In this document: in pieces, positions 34,554 through 46,239 of the stretch
How the letters are laid out: each line of letters starts with the position of its first letter
Position numbering within the stretch: the stretch's first letter is position 1
Assembly: GCF_014898055.3 (NCBI RefSeq)
Contig: NW_023601104.1
Location: forward strand, 75,499,106-75,563,105
Direction of reading: 5' to 3'
Length of the DNA: 64,000 bases
Origin: Talpa occidentalis
Lineage: Eukaryota > Chordata > Mammalia > Eulipotyphla > Talpidae
Made by a program: the position numbers and the translations under genes
The notes under the pieces: model-generated
Database searches by the model: none
The model's input: only the letters and a program-made list of their open reading frames with translations
What the model was told of the DNA's origin: nothing

Positions 34554-34585
34554 GGGGCCGGGGGCCGGGGGCCGGGGGCCGGGGG
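34554..34585 (+). repeat. GGGGGCC tandem repeat, G-quadruplex candidate
   Basis: One run of four and four runs of five G are separated by CC (34554-57, 34560-64, 34567-71, 34574-78, 34581-85). The period is 7 bp. It lies about 300 bp inside intron 1 on the transcribed-sense strand. Confidence 0.95.
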
Positions 34586-35260
34586 CTGCCCGCGCCCAGC
34601 CCGCTGAGGAAGGGGGCCGGCCTCTGCGCGCAGCTAGCGGGCGGTGGGAACCGCGTGCAGCGGAGCGCCTGGTGACCACACGCACCCCTTTGCCAGCCTC
34701 CTGGGGGCAAAGGACTTCAAGTGGGGGCTCTGGGGAAGGCAGAGTTCCTTAGGAGCTGTGCCGGACTTTGAACACTCTTCCCAGCCCGCGCCAACTGGAA
34801 ACTGCTTCTTTGGCACGGAGGACTCCCCACTAACACCCCCACCCCGGGTTCTCTGGATCGGGAAAAGGTCTTGCTCTGTACAAGCCCCTCACCCCAACAC
34901 TAGAGTTTATCGCCACTCCTGAGCGCGCACTGTCTGCCCGGGCGCGAAGATCCCCTTTCACTGGGTCAGCGCCGTCAAAGCCAGCGGGGAAACAAAGGCG
35001 ACGTTGCTCGACTGGGGCCTCGGCCGAGCTGCTGGGGCCCCTCGGCGCTCCTGGGACCAGGGTTGGGGATGCGCAACCCCCGCTGCCCTGCAGGGGGCGT
35101 TCCTGTCGCCGCCTCCGCCCGGGCCCCGGGTGACAGCTTGTAGCCGGGGCACCTGTTGAGGCGGGAGGCTTTGGGACCCGCGGCGAAGCGCGCTCCGGCG
35201 GCGCGTTCTTCCGACGGGCACGTTCTTCCAACGGGGGCGGGAGGTAGGCGAGCGCCTTCG

Positions 35261-38200
35261 GCAACCCTCGGGATGAGCGGCTGGGCTGGGGCATCTTAGC
35301 CTGAGGGGGACCAGGAGGAGAGAGCGAAGTGCGCTGCCCTGGGTGGAGGAGAGCAGAGGGTGGCCATTCTATAGTGAAAAGATCTAGGTCTGGGGAGGAA
35401 GTGGCTAGGGGCTCCTTGAGGTTGGAAGCGGGGGAGAGGCAGTGCAGGGCCAGGAGTAGAATCTGAGATATTTGTGCAAAGGTAGCTGAGCCCCAGAAAT
35501 GTGTGTGTATGTGTGTGTGTGTGGGGGGGTGATGGACAGGGTATCGGCGTGGAAGCACTCTCATAGTCCTGTCCTGCATCAGATTCCCTGTTTTGTTTGT
35601 GCCACCCAGAAAGAAGTAAAAATCCCTTACAAAGCATCCATGTTTCCCAGTTTGGCCTGAGGGGACCTTGGGGTTTGTGGGTGTCCCCCAGTCTTCCTCT
35701 CCCAATTCCCACATCTCTGTCTGCTTGAACTCTCTTGGGAGCAAACCCAAATAGGTTGGGTGCTCCTTTCTGGGCTGATGATCCCTGTCACTAAGACTGT
35801 TTTCAAAGCAGGTCCTGGATGTTAGGACAGAAAAGCTGATGAAATAAAAGCATCCCTTGTAAAGACCCCAGAATGTGGGGATCTGGGTGGACTGACAGAG
35901 TGGAGTGGGAACGGGCAGATCCAGGAGTAGCCCCAGACCCCAGGTAGCCTCCACACTGTGAAGACATCCCGCTGCTCCCTTCTCACACCCTGAGAGGCCA
36001 GCCCCACCTCAGGTTGGGCAGGCTGAGCCCCCAGGGGAGAGGCAGGCAGACCAGATGTTCTGTCCTTCTCTGTGGTTGTAGTGATGGGAGGAGGGTCTGG
36101 CCTGGAGGGAGAACTGGAGAAGTGTTGTATGCAAGGGGAGTAACACAGGGGAGATGCTGCTCCCAGTGGTGTTTGGGTCTCACAGTCGTGACCTTGTTGG
36201 AGGGCCTCTCTCCTGCTTCTCAGAGGTTGACCCAGAAGCCACCTGACTGAGAACCCCCAAGCTGGTGTGGGGGAGGGCACTGCTGGAGGCGAGATGTGGA
36301 GGGACAGAAATTGGAGGTCATGAGGGAGCTCCTGGGAGCATCCTCGTTCTCTCCTTGTTCCTATGGCGTTTGACTTGCTATAGATTAGAAAAGGGCTGTG
36401 AACAGGTAGCTCAGTTTGAAATGTACAGGAATATCAGGCACATCTCTGGGAGCCAGAGTGGAGTTGAAGAAAGTGGGGGGAGAGGAAGTTCTCAGCGCCT
36501 TCTCGGGCCACACGGCACAGCTATTCATCTCTGTTATTATTAGCCCTGGGGTGTCTGTTTGTAGGTACTGGTCCCCAGTTACACAGTGCCTTGGACACCA
36601 TACGCCGTATTCTTATATTCGAGGTATTTCACATCAGTGGGATTCTCAGTCATCTGCCCTGTCTGTTCAGCTAAATGTAAGCTACCACACAGGGACTGTG
36701 CTAGAAGCTTCTTTCCACCTTACATTGATGCACACAGCAAGACTTAGTAAGTACTTACAAGATGAGTGAAGTCAGATTTTTGCCCATGTCTCGGAGCAGC
36801 TCCAATTTGACTATATCTCCATGAGCTGAAACCTTTGTTCAACTTACAAGGGCCAGATGCAGCTAAGGGTTTACTTTCTCCTTGAAATCTGTGGTTTACC
36901 TCTCACCCACCTCTTGGTCATTCTAAAATATCACTGTTTAGTTGGGCCAGGATGCTGCATGTGGATTTTCAGATTCTTAGAGAATGATGTGGCCAGCCAT
37001 GCTGACAGAGGCTGAGAAAATTCAGACAAGCGTCATCATCACTCCCCTGGGGAATCAGAGAGCTGAGCTGGGAAAGGGAGGGTCTGCATAAGAGCCGGGC
37101 CTGGAGGCAGCCTGCCTTCCCAATGTCTGGCCTATTCGAAGCAAGCCAAGTTGTTTCTGGACCTTGGAATCGCTTGTTTGGCATTGTGGGGTGTCGGCAT
37201 GGCAACCGTAGGGCCCGGATTTCTCAGACAGGTCCTGATTTTTAATATTCTGTCCTGCTGTCAGTCCATGTGTTACAAATTTTGATGGGAATAATTTTAT
37301 TATGGAATCTGTAAAACTAAAGGGAGGTACTGACTCCCTCCCTATATAATTGCTTACAATGTGGCAGGGTTTGTAATCTTTCCAGGCTGTGCTTTGAAGG
37401 GAAGGCAGTGGATTTGAGTACATCCACTTCTGTCTACATTGATGCACGCTGGCTCACTGGCTCTGGCAGCGGGAAGAACTTTTGTGATTGGTTTGGTGTC
37501 AGGTTTTCCATATGCTAATTCTCTGACAGGCGCTGGTGGGATGTTAAGGTGTTAGACAGAAAGACAGAGAATTTCACCTTACAGACATTTTTTAAAAGAC
37601 TATCCACAAATGAGATATTCTCATTGTGACACGTCTCCTATTTGGAACCATGAAAATTTTAGGCCAGCATTTTCATAAACCAGAGTTTCTTACCCTCTGG
37701 GATACTTCTGAGTGACCATGCATAAAATACTTAACCTCTCTGGACTTTACTTCTATTATGGTTAAATTATTTGTAGGGCTTATCCTTAGACAAACATTAA
37801 CTTCATTTCTAGAAGCAGGTCAGTGGCCTTACAGGAGCTCTCCTGAAGGATAGTGTGTGGTTTGTTGCTTGAGAGGGACTTGCCAGTCAGGAGAAGGTCC
37901 TGCGTGACCCTCACAAGGGTCCTGCTTACCCAGCAGAAGAGAACACAGCTGATGGCTGTTCTGGAACTGTTTTCTGAGAGTAGATTTCAGTCAGATCTGG
38001 ATGAGCTTATATTTTACTTGTATTATGTGCATTTTAAGACTGCGGGATATGATTTGCCTAAATGACAGACAGCGATTTCCCTTTTTGTGGCTGCAACATT
38101 ATGTAAGTTTCAGGTGTGCGCCATGGACCGTGGGCATGTGTGCAAACCAGGTTAAGTTAAACAGCTTGTTACATGTCTGATTTTACCCCTCACCGTGCCA

Positions 38201-39149
38201 TTTTCTCCTGTGTCCTGATTTACCTTCCTACCTACCCCTTTCCCTTCTGGTAACCACTAACTGGTCTTACAATCCAAACGTTGATTTTCATTTTATTTAG
38301 TTTATCTGGAAAATGATTTTCTATTTGTCTAGGTGCCACACACAAGAAAGAGGGCGGGGGCAGGAGAAACAAACACCTGCAATTCTCTTTGCCAAAATGT
38401 TCAGATTGAAAGGGTTGATTTCCATGACCTGGATCCCCTCGCGTGTCATGTTGAGGCCTGTCACTTGGACTTGGGCACAGCTCAGAGTCACCAAGACTGG
38501 TAAGGGCCCCAACAGCCCACCTTCCTTGGAGGCTTAAGGCCCAGTGGCACAGGGTTAGTTTTAGGGTGCTGCTCATTTCCTGATGGGCCCTTTAGCTCTG
38601 TGCCAGTTTCCCCACTGGCTGCCCCAAGGGCTTTGGCCTGACTCTCCTTTTAGGTGCTGTTTGTTGCCTGTGAACAGAGGATGCTCTTGGGTCTAGAAGT
38701 GCCATTGAAGCCAATGTAGAGGGGGCGCTGATAGGCAAGACTGGGCCAGATTGCCCCGAGGACAGTCTTACTAAATTGGAAGTCAGAGGTGAGCCTGTAG
38801 CCGAGCAGTTCATTAAGTTAGAAGATTGAAGATTTATCTGCTGTCTGCTTCCCAGGGAGACCTGACACACCTTCCCCATGAACAGTGGGGCACAGACACA
38901 AGGAGGCCAAACAGACGGGAGACCTAAGGCTTCCAAAAGGATCAGGGGAGCAGAGCTTTCAGGCACAAGTCAAGTAATAATTTACTTGAGCAGTGAGTCT
39001 GATCACAGGTCAGACGAGGGTGCAGGACAGTCATAGATGGCTGACAGCCCCTTCTTGAAATGGCTTCCAGTGGCTTGGTCTCTGTTCTGAAAGCTTGGTC
39101 TTTGAGCTGCACCAAGCAACCTCCGTCATCTGTCACCTTCGCGTGACAT
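35261..39149. other. Intron 1, mostly unique
   Basis: It contains a (TG)n run at about 35503-35522, MIR-like text near 37690-37770 and otherwise unclassified sequence. The long antisense ORF at 34830-35954 has no domain I recognise, spans the CpG island edge, and is judged non-coding. Confidence 0.4.
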
Positions 39150-39320
39150 TTTTGGGTGACTTCCTTCATTGCCTTGTAAAGTGTTTTACAAACTTTCACT
39201 CTTTTGAATCCTCTCCACAACCTAACAAACTAGATCCTATTGTTAGGTCCAGCTAGTAGAGGTGTAAATTGAGGTTTGGAGAGATTTGGTGATTTACTCA
39301 TGATCTGGCAACTGGCACCT
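39150..39320 (-). mobile_element. MIR SINE
   Basis: Reverse MIR pattern 'taaagtgttttacaaactttcactc...tgaatcctctccacaacc' and 'ggtgtaaattgaggtttggagagatttggtgatttac'. Confidence 0.65.
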
Positions 39321-40734
39321 TTCAAGTGAAGTGTTGCTGTCTCTGCAACCCCAGCTCTGCTTTCCCTGAAAGCATCTCCTGGGCAAGACCCGAGCTGGTG
39401 CTGTGGTGTGTCTTCCCTGGAGCCCTGGCCCAGCGCCTCGCTTTGCATTCAATCCATAAGCACTTGCTAGGAGAAAAATGCAAACACCATCTAGAACAAA
39501 GTGTTACCTGTAAGGAAAGTAGGATTTTGGATAATCCCCCTTCCATAGTTTGTCTCTTTTCCAACATAAGCTTCTATTAATATGATAATGCTAAAGACAA
39601 TCAGGATAATTATTTTTAAAACACTTCAGTGACTGAGTAAAGTCACTCTTGATTCCTCAATGAAGGTGTCGACTTCTTAACCTTGTCTCACACTTCTGAA
39701 CCCTGATATGTGTTTTCTTCACACCCCCTGTCAACAGGTCAGCACCTCTTTCCAACAGCAGCGGGGACTGGGAGAAAAAAGCCTCGTTGTCTCTTAAGAA
39801 GTCGGGCAGCTCTGTAACGAAGCTTGACTCGGGGTTCAATTATTGCACCACAAGAGACCTGGCACCTTGGGAAGCTGGGCTGGCTGCCACTGAGACCTGG
39901 GAAGAGGTGGCTAAAAGAAACGTGTAACTATCATATCTCTGAGCCATCCCTTGCTGATCCTTTGGGGCTGCCAAGCAGGAAAGGAGAGAGAACAAGACTG
40001 GACAGAGCAAAGAGGCAGAAGAGGAAGAGCTGCTTTTTAGCATCTTCCCTGCTCCCTAGGACTGAGCCCACCAAGGTCCTCCTGCCTGCCGAGGCCCCTC
40101 CCACCGTCCCAATTTCCTGTCTATTTCCTGACCCTGCATGGGGAGATTAAGGGGGCCTGTCCTGTCCTCCTGGGCCCCACCCATTGTTTTCCAGGGCAGC
40201 AGCAGCTGACAATACACATGAACTGTGTATTGTGGTATTGGCTGAAACCTAGGCTCCTGGTCTCCCCCACAGCCTGAATTTCAGCCACCCCCTTTAAGGG
40301 TATCTGGCTAAAGACCGCATGACTATTGAGGACTTTCATGACCAGACCAAGTAGGAGTGGCAGACAGGGTACATCTGGGGACAAGAGGGACACATGGAAA
40401 AACGTTTGGATTATGCTCTGTAAGCAAGATACTGCTGAGGACACATTTGGGTCCACCTGGAGGCAGGTTTGCTCCTAACCTTCTTACTTTTCTGAACCCC
40501 TTAGGTGACTTCAAGTTTTAGCCTAAGGGCAGCAGTGCCTCTTTCTAGTCTTCTGCCTGGTGACATGTGGCCCAGGGTAGATCAAGGTCTCAGAGTTCAG
40601 AGATGGTGACATCTCTTGACATACTTAGGGCTGTGACACCTGCCTCTGTGGGACTGGCAGGGACCCTAGTTGGGAAGAATGGTGCGGGTAGGAACAGACA
40701 TCAGCTGCCAGTCATGAGGCTGTGAGGAGATGAA
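39321..40734. other. Intron 1, nothing recognised
   Basis: Mixed unique sequence with no exon-like ORF and no young repeat. Confidence 0.35.
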
Positions 40735-40860
40735 GGCCAAGTGGCCCTGTTTCTAGGTGTTTCCTTAGGTGAATCACTTCTACTCTGAGTCTTAGTTTCC
40801 TCTTCTGTCAGATGAGAGCTGAACTATAGGGTCTCTGAGGTCCCTCTCAGCTCAAACCGC
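40735..40860 (+). mobile_element. MIR SINE fragment
   Basis: Sense MIR core: 'gtgaatcacttctactctgagtcttagtttcctcttctgtcagatgag' followed by 'gggtctctgaggtccctctcagctc'. Confidence 0.65.
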
Positions 40861-41148
40861 CCTTCTCTTTGTTGAATTGCTCAGGCAAAAGTGAGGTGAC
40901 CCCAAGCCAGAACTCAAGGTCTAATAGTACTTGAACCAAGGAGAGAATAAGGCCAGAGGATGAGGTATACAAAGACCTCAACCACTGTGTTCAGTAGAGA
41001 GAGAAAACTTTAAATTCTCATAAGGAATAAACAGGACCTACCCATTGCCCATACTCTTCTCTGGACACACTGTCTGTTGGAGCCATGCCGCTCCCCTTCT
41101 GTGACTTGGAGGCCTACGGAAGTGCAGTGCCTGGTGTGCACATAGACA

Positions 41149-41230
41149 CAGATGCTGGAGTGTCTGATGGTGGACTTTGCACATCTCCACAACCTGGGAA
41201 GAGCAAAGCAAAGCTTCAGAGACTCCTGAG
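41149..41230 (+). repeat. Inverted repeat, left arm (82 bp)
   Basis: It reads CAGATGCTGGAGTGTCTGAT and continues to CAGAGACTCCTGAG. Its reverse complement occurs at 41562-41643 with about 3 mismatches. The outer ends are CAG/CTG, but I find no matching target duplication, so a DNA transposon is not supported. Confidence 0.9.
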
Positions 41231-41561
41231 CAGAGAATCCAGAGTCACAAACCCTTGAACTTTCCTCAGAAGACAGCCATGGAATTGCTTTTAGACCACA
41301 AGCTTGAAATTAACATTGTGATAATAATAAGTTTAAGGAGTTCAGGAAGTTGGTCATCCCCAGGCAACCTTCAGCTTTTTGTAGGTCACAAATACAGCAG
41401 ATTAGAAGAAGCAAGATGAGGGAACTGCTGGGAGCTGCTGACACACTGAGAACTCACAGTAGATAGCGAAGGACAAACCAGGAAGGGCCATGTGAGGCTG
41501 GAGTCTGGTTGCTCCAGCCTGGTTGTATGTCTCCCCCAGGGAGACACTGTACAGAGGAATT

Positions 41562-41643
41562 CTCAGGAGTCTCTGTAGCTTCGCTTTGCTCTTCCCAGGT
41601 TGTGGAGATGTGCGAAGTCCACCATCAGACACTCCAGCATCTG
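41562..41643 (-). repeat. Inverted repeat, right arm (82 bp)
   Basis: CTCAGGAGTCTCTGTAGCTT through CACTCCAGCATCTG mirrors the arm at 41149-41230. The mismatches against the left arm are T/C, A/G and T/A substitutions, and no gaps are needed. The spacer of 331 bp is unique. Confidence 0.9.
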
Positions 41644-41659
41644 GAGTGGGCGCAGGCTG

Positions 41660-42110
41660 GTCACTTGTTCATTTACTTGGCAATGATTTACTGAGCCCCT
41701 GAAATAGACTGGAGATAACAAAATAGATAAAATCCCTGCCTTTCAAGGAGATCACACTCTAGTGGGGGGGAGACAGAGCATAAATAAACAAGCATACAAT
41801 GTGTTAAGTGGTGGCAAATACTATGAAAATGAAAGAAAGCAGCAAAAGGGGACAGAAAGATGAGCAGTTGGCCAGGAAAGGCCTCTGGATAAGATGGTAT
41901 TAGAGCTGTGCATGAATATGAAGAGCGAGCCATGCAGACAAAGGGGGAGAGTGTTCCAGACAGCCAAGACCAGGGTGTGTGCTTGGTGCACTTGACTGGG
42001 GCAGCCTAAGCAAGGGTAGAAATGGCCCAAGGTGGAAGATCAGATCATTAGGTCTCACAGGGCCTGGTAAAGACAGACTCAGTAACATGTCCTTGAGTCA
42101 TCAGGAAGTG
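41660..42110. repeat. Ancient interspersed repeat, unclassified
   Basis: The pattern 'gatttactgagcccctg...ccctgcctttcaaggagatcacactctagtgggggg' and 'gagagtgttccagacagccaagaccagg' is a familiar ancient mammalian repeat, seen also at 29.5 and 51.0 kb in shorter form. I cannot decide between L2-like and other families. Confidence 0.5.
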
Positions 42111-42297
42111 ATAAATTAACATTCAGTGTACAGGCTTGGTAAGTCGGGGACCATGTCATTCATTTCAGAAAATTTTCCAGCAATATGGTCAAATGTATTA
42201 GTAAGTGTTGGTTCTTAAAGAGATACACAAACATTTTTGAAATATACTCTGTGACTGGAATGCTTGACTTCCTTATAAAGTGAGATCAAGGAGGAGG

Positions 42298-42346
42298 TTT
42301 GTGTGTGTGTGTGTGTGTGCCTGTGTGCACATGTGTGTGTGTGTGT
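42298..42346. repeat. (TG)n microsatellite
   Basis: An interrupted GT/TG dinucleotide run with a GCACATG break, followed by a G6 run. Confidence 0.95.
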
Positions 42347-43859
42347 TTTGGGGGGTGAGGCTGGTGAGGAGGAACAGAGGTGTTGGTGCCTGAAGAGATA
42401 ATGGAGTCCTTGTTGAAGTAGTGGGGGAGGGCAGGCTGGGGAGGGCAGCTGGGGAGGGCGCTGTCTCCAGTGGGAGAGTTTTGTATGAAAAGGAGAATTC
42501 CTCTGTAAGGTGGTACCTGATCAGGTCCTCCTTTGTTTCCTCATCTGGTTCATGGTGTTCTCTTTGGATGTATTTAGGACTCTGGAGAGAATGTTTTCTG
42601 GTGATGTAGAAACTTGGAATTCTTGCCCATTCCTGTCCCAAGTTTCAGGTTCCTTCAGGAGGAAGCATCCAGGGCTTTCCGTCAGATACAGGTGGACCCC
42701 TACACCTGGTGCAGTATCAAGGACACCACACAGCTTTTTCTCAGGCAGGTGATGGATGAAAGGGGCTGCTCTCAGGAGAAATACAGCTCCACCTGGGGCT
42801 ATATCCACCTATGTTTGAGATGCTTTCTAGTACCCAGGTGACTGGTATAATATGGCCGCATGCATTACTGGCAAGCAACAGTGGTCTGTATTTGGAGTTT
42901 AGGTCACACAGACTCGATTCTAGACCCTAGTCAGTCTTTCCCTTTTAGATGCTTTTCTGGGTTAAGATTGTCACCCCTTTATTTTCTCACAGCAGCTTTG
43001 GCACTTAGCTTCCTTAACTAAATTGTTAGCTGATGATGTTTCAGGGTCATTCATTTCAAGGAGGTCTGGCCTTGGAGTGCCACAGGGTGGGGTCCCTTTC
43101 TGCTGCACCTTTCAAAGTTGTTAAGTCTGTGGTCAGTTCCAAGGGGGCTATCTCTGGTACTTCACAAACCTGTGACCAGATTCTTTGATTAGAAGTCATC
43201 TTTTCCTCCCTCTAAATCACTCATGGGGTTGGGAGGATGGAGAGAGTGGGGGAAACTGAGGCTCAGAGAGAAAGAACTATGACCAGTTAATGATGTCTAC
43301 CTTGGTGTTGGTGCCTTGAAGAAGTGAGGTGGTAGGTTTGAGATCCAGCCCCCAAATAGTTCATCATGTCAAGAGACCAGAGGAAGAAAGGGAACCACCT
43401 AAGGGACAGAGCAGACACACTACAGGAACCAGAGGAGGTAATGAACGGTGTTTGGGAACAGAGGGTGCCTGTGGTAGGTGATGTTTTAGAACAGTCTTAG
43501 TGCTACGAAAATGGGGCTATGAAAATGATAAGGGACTTCTCTCAAAACACCAAAAGAAATTCAGTCCCTCCTGGACACAAGTCAAGATTGCTAGTCCATG
43601 GGGTTCTTTGCACAGCAAGAAACACAGCAGCATCACCAAACAGTCCTTCCAGTCAAGTGGGGTCCCTGAACCACATCTCTGTGGTTGAAGCTAGGCTTGG
43701 AACCATGTCAGGGTGGCTAGCCCGAAAACTGACTTGTGTCCAGGCAAGAGTCTTTGGAGGAGACAGATAGTAGGTCACTAGACAAGCCTGGACAGTCACA
43801 GGGTCTCTGATGGGAAGCTGGAATCTGACAGAGGTAGGAAGAGCCCCAATTGGTACATA
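42347..43859. other. Intron 1, nothing recognised
   Basis: No repeat or exon that I can name. ORFs at 42.5-42.84 kb and 43.5-43.8 kb lack domain resemblance and consistent splice signals. Confidence 0.35.
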
Positions 43860-44010
43860 CCTGTACTGGCCAATATGGTAGTCACCAGCTCCATGCAGCT
43901 ATTGAGTGCTTGGCATGTGGCCAGTGCAACAGAGGAACTAAATTTTTAACTTAATTTAATTTAAATTGATTTAAATTTAAAAGCAGACCCTCATTTCAGT
44001 TATTGGAAAA
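43860..44010 (+). mobile_element. MER5A-type hAT DNA transposon remnant
   Basis: The text 'tactggccaatatggtagtcaccagctccatgcagctattgagtgcttggcatgtggccagtgcaacagaggaactaaat', followed by the AT-rich TTTAATTTAAATT stretch, is the MER5A (Charlie-group, non-autonomous hAT) pattern. The terminal repeats are only partly visible. Confidence 0.78.
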
Positions 44011-44389
44011 CTTTTAGGAGTGTTTAGAAGAATTTCAATATGTGGAATCTTATGTCTTCAACAGAAAATTTTATGAAATCTCAATATAGAACAAGTATTT
44101 CTGGGGAAGATTTAGCCTGTAAATAGAAGTGTGCTCTACCTATAAAATACACTCTGGATTTCAAAGACTTAGTACCAAAAAAAACCCCAAAACCACACAC
44201 ACACCAATAAAAAACTTCACTGATATCTTTTATATTGATTATATGTTGAAATTATAACATTTGGATATGTTAGACTGAATAAAATAACAAAATATACTGT
44301 TAAAGTTAATTTTGCTATTTGCTTTTTCTTTTTTATGCAGCTTCTAGAAAGTTTTGAATTATATATGTGGCTTTCACTCTATTTCCATT
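44011..44389. other. AT-rich intron
   Basis: An A-rich run and short CACACACACACC near 44180-44205; otherwise unclassified. No exon. Confidence 0.4.
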
Positions 44390-44404
44390 GGAGAGCTGTT
44401 CTTT

Positions 44405-44677
44405 TTTTTTTTTTAAGATTTATTTATTTATTTATACAAGAACTAGGGTACAGGCCAAGTGCGTGGGAGGGTGAGAGGATTCACCAGAGACAGAGTAGGG
44501 AACAGAACAGGCAGACTGGCGAAATACACTGCTGAAGGGAGCAGCGGGTGTGATAGGAGAGGTCGGCCGCGCCATGTGGGACCCTCACCTGCTGGCCGAG
44601 ATTGAACCAGCACTGAAGAGGCTGTGGACAGCTTCACAGCATGGCGCTCAACCGCCTGCGCCACCAGGGGAGGCCCT
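44405..44677 (-). mobile_element. tRNA-derived SINE, intermediate type, first of a tandem pair
   Basis: Inverted copy related to the 21.2 kb element (GCGCTCAACCGCCTGCGCCACCAGGGGAGGCCC head). It is flanked by GGAGAGCTGTTCTTT (44390-44404) and GGATAGCTGTTCTTT (44678-44692). Confidence 0.9.
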
Positions 44678-44692
44678 GGATAGCTGTTCTTT

Positions 44693-45001
44693 TTTTTTTT
44701 TTTAAAAGATTTATTTATTTATTTATTTATTAAAGATTTATTTATTTATTTATACAAGCACTGGGTACAGTCAGAAGCGAGGGAGGGTGAGAGAATTTAC
44801 CAGAGCCAGAGCGGGGGGCAGAGCAGGCAGAAGGACCGAGGTACACTGCTGAGGGGAGCAGTGGGCGGCAGGAGAGGTCTGCGCGCCATGTGGGACCCTC
44901 CTCCGGTGGCCGGGGAGCAGCCGGGGATCGAACCGGCGCTGCAGAGGCTGCGGGCAGCTTCGCAACCCAGCGCTCAACCGCTGCGCCTCCCGGGAGGCCC
45001 T
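44693..45001 (-). mobile_element. tRNA-derived SINE, type A, second of a tandem pair
   Basis: Inverted type A copy with a doubled (TTTATT)n tail (44708-44752). It sits directly beside the previous SINE, and a third copy of the target word, GGATAGCTGTTCTTT, follows it at 45002. It therefore inserted at the duplicated target made by its neighbour, or the reverse. Confidence 0.92.
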
Positions 45002-45017
45002 GGATAGCTGTTCTTTA

Positions 45018-45940
45018 CATGTGTTCATGACTCTTCTCTAAAGTACTAGGAGGCTGTCAAGGGAGGGCTATATATAAAGAATATGGCTAGTTCCTAGTTT
45101 ACCTTGACTGCAGAGTGAGTCTTTTCTGGACCTGTTGTCGCTCGGTCATTTGTTCCTAATTCACTATCATCTGTGGTCTTGGGCCACCTCCCAGCATGGG
45201 TCCTAACCCTCATACCATCATTAAAACCAAGGGCAATGTTTTCTTATAGCATCTTCTCTTTCTAAAATCCCTTCTAAGCTCTGACCGTGATGAAAATGGG
45301 TTTTGAAGGAGGGGTAGGAGCAGTGGAGGTGGGGAGACTTTACTCCCTTGGAAAGAAGAGGGATTAGTTCCAGTCTGTTGCTTTTGGCATTTCATCTTTG
45401 TCCTGTTAGAGCCAGAATGACAAATAGGGCTCAACTCTACTGCCAGCTCAGAACCTGTGGAAGTGGCAGCCTGGAGCAGGCGGTTAAAGGATTCTGAAGC
45501 AGCATCCAGGCTGTGTGGGAAAGAGCCATCGATTAGCCATGTCTGTGAAGGGCAAGGAAGGAATCATAGAATATGTGCCTTCTGCTCACTGATCCTGTGC
45601 TGATGAAGTGTCTTGCTTGAGTTATTTTTCTCCACTTTGTAGACTTGATACACTGTAGTTTTAATACACTGGCAGCCTGAAGAAACAGGGATAAAGCTTG
45701 CATTGAGGCAGAATAGCAGAGGGGAAATCGGTCATCCTAATGGCCCACAACCCTAACTAAGGAGATGTGACAAGACCTGCAAACATTGTGCAGACTTCTA
45801 GTGGCCCATCCTGTCCAGAACACCTCAATAGCCCCTTCACTTACTTGCAGGTAAGCCCAGAGCCAGCTTACTGGGTTGAGGAGAGGACAGGCTTTTAGTA
45901 GAAAGGTATGAGATCAAAGACAAGGAGATTTTTCTTTTCT
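45018..45940. other. Intron 1, nothing recognised
   Basis: Unique sequence without visible exon or named repeat. Confidence 0.4.
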
Positions 45941-46231
45941 TTTTTTTTTTAAGATTTATTTTTATTTACTTATGCATACAAGAACTGGGGTATAGGCCAG
46001 AGGTACGGGGGTAGGGGTGGGGTAGTTTGAGAGACTTCACCAGAGACAGAGTGGGGAGCAGAACAGGCAGATCTACTGAAATACACTGCTGAGGGGAGCA
46101 GTGGGTGAGACAGGAGAGGTCTGCTGCGCCATGTGGGTTAGCTCCCTGCCCAGCAATCAAACTCAGGCCACAGTGGCTGTCAATAGCTTGATAGAGCTGA
46201 GACTTTAACCCCTGCACCACCAAAGAGGCCC
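45941..46231 (-). mobile_element. tRNA-derived SINE, type B
   Basis: Inverted type B copy with an AAGATTTATTTTTATTTACTTATGC tail side and a decayed head (AAAGAGGCCC). The duplication AGATTTTTCTTT is seen on both sides (about 45927 and 46232). Confidence 0.87.
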
Positions 46232-46239
46232 AGATTTTT

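Larger units (their letters stand above)
33190..35260 (+). promoter_or_regulatory. GALNT16: CpG island and promoter of GALNT16
   Basis: CpG density rises sharply at about 33.2 kb, peaks at 33.35-34.6 kb and fades near 35.25 kb. The island covers the start codon and both sides of the first coding exon. There is no TATA box at an obvious position. GC-box-like GGGCGGG motifs and an AP-1-type TGACTCA (33577-33583) are visible. Such TATA-less islands usually use several dispersed starts, so I give no single transcription start. The long ORFs on both strands here result from high GC and are not genes. Confidence 0.85.

Noticed and set aside
34830..35954. 374-residue antisense ORF near the GALNT16 CpG island
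   Set aside because: Long ORFs arise easily in GC-rich DNA with few stops. It has low-complexity Pro/Arg/Ser content, no domain I know and no splice or promoter evidence.
41149..41643. hAT-type DNA transposon reading of the inverted repeat
   Set aside because: No 8-bp target duplication is found outside the CAG/CTG ends, and 82-bp arms would be unusually long.
42614..42841. Candidate GALNT16 exon 2
   Set aside because: The ORF does not resemble the expected stem or catalytic-domain start of a GalNAc-transferase and lacks a matching phase-0 exon structure.
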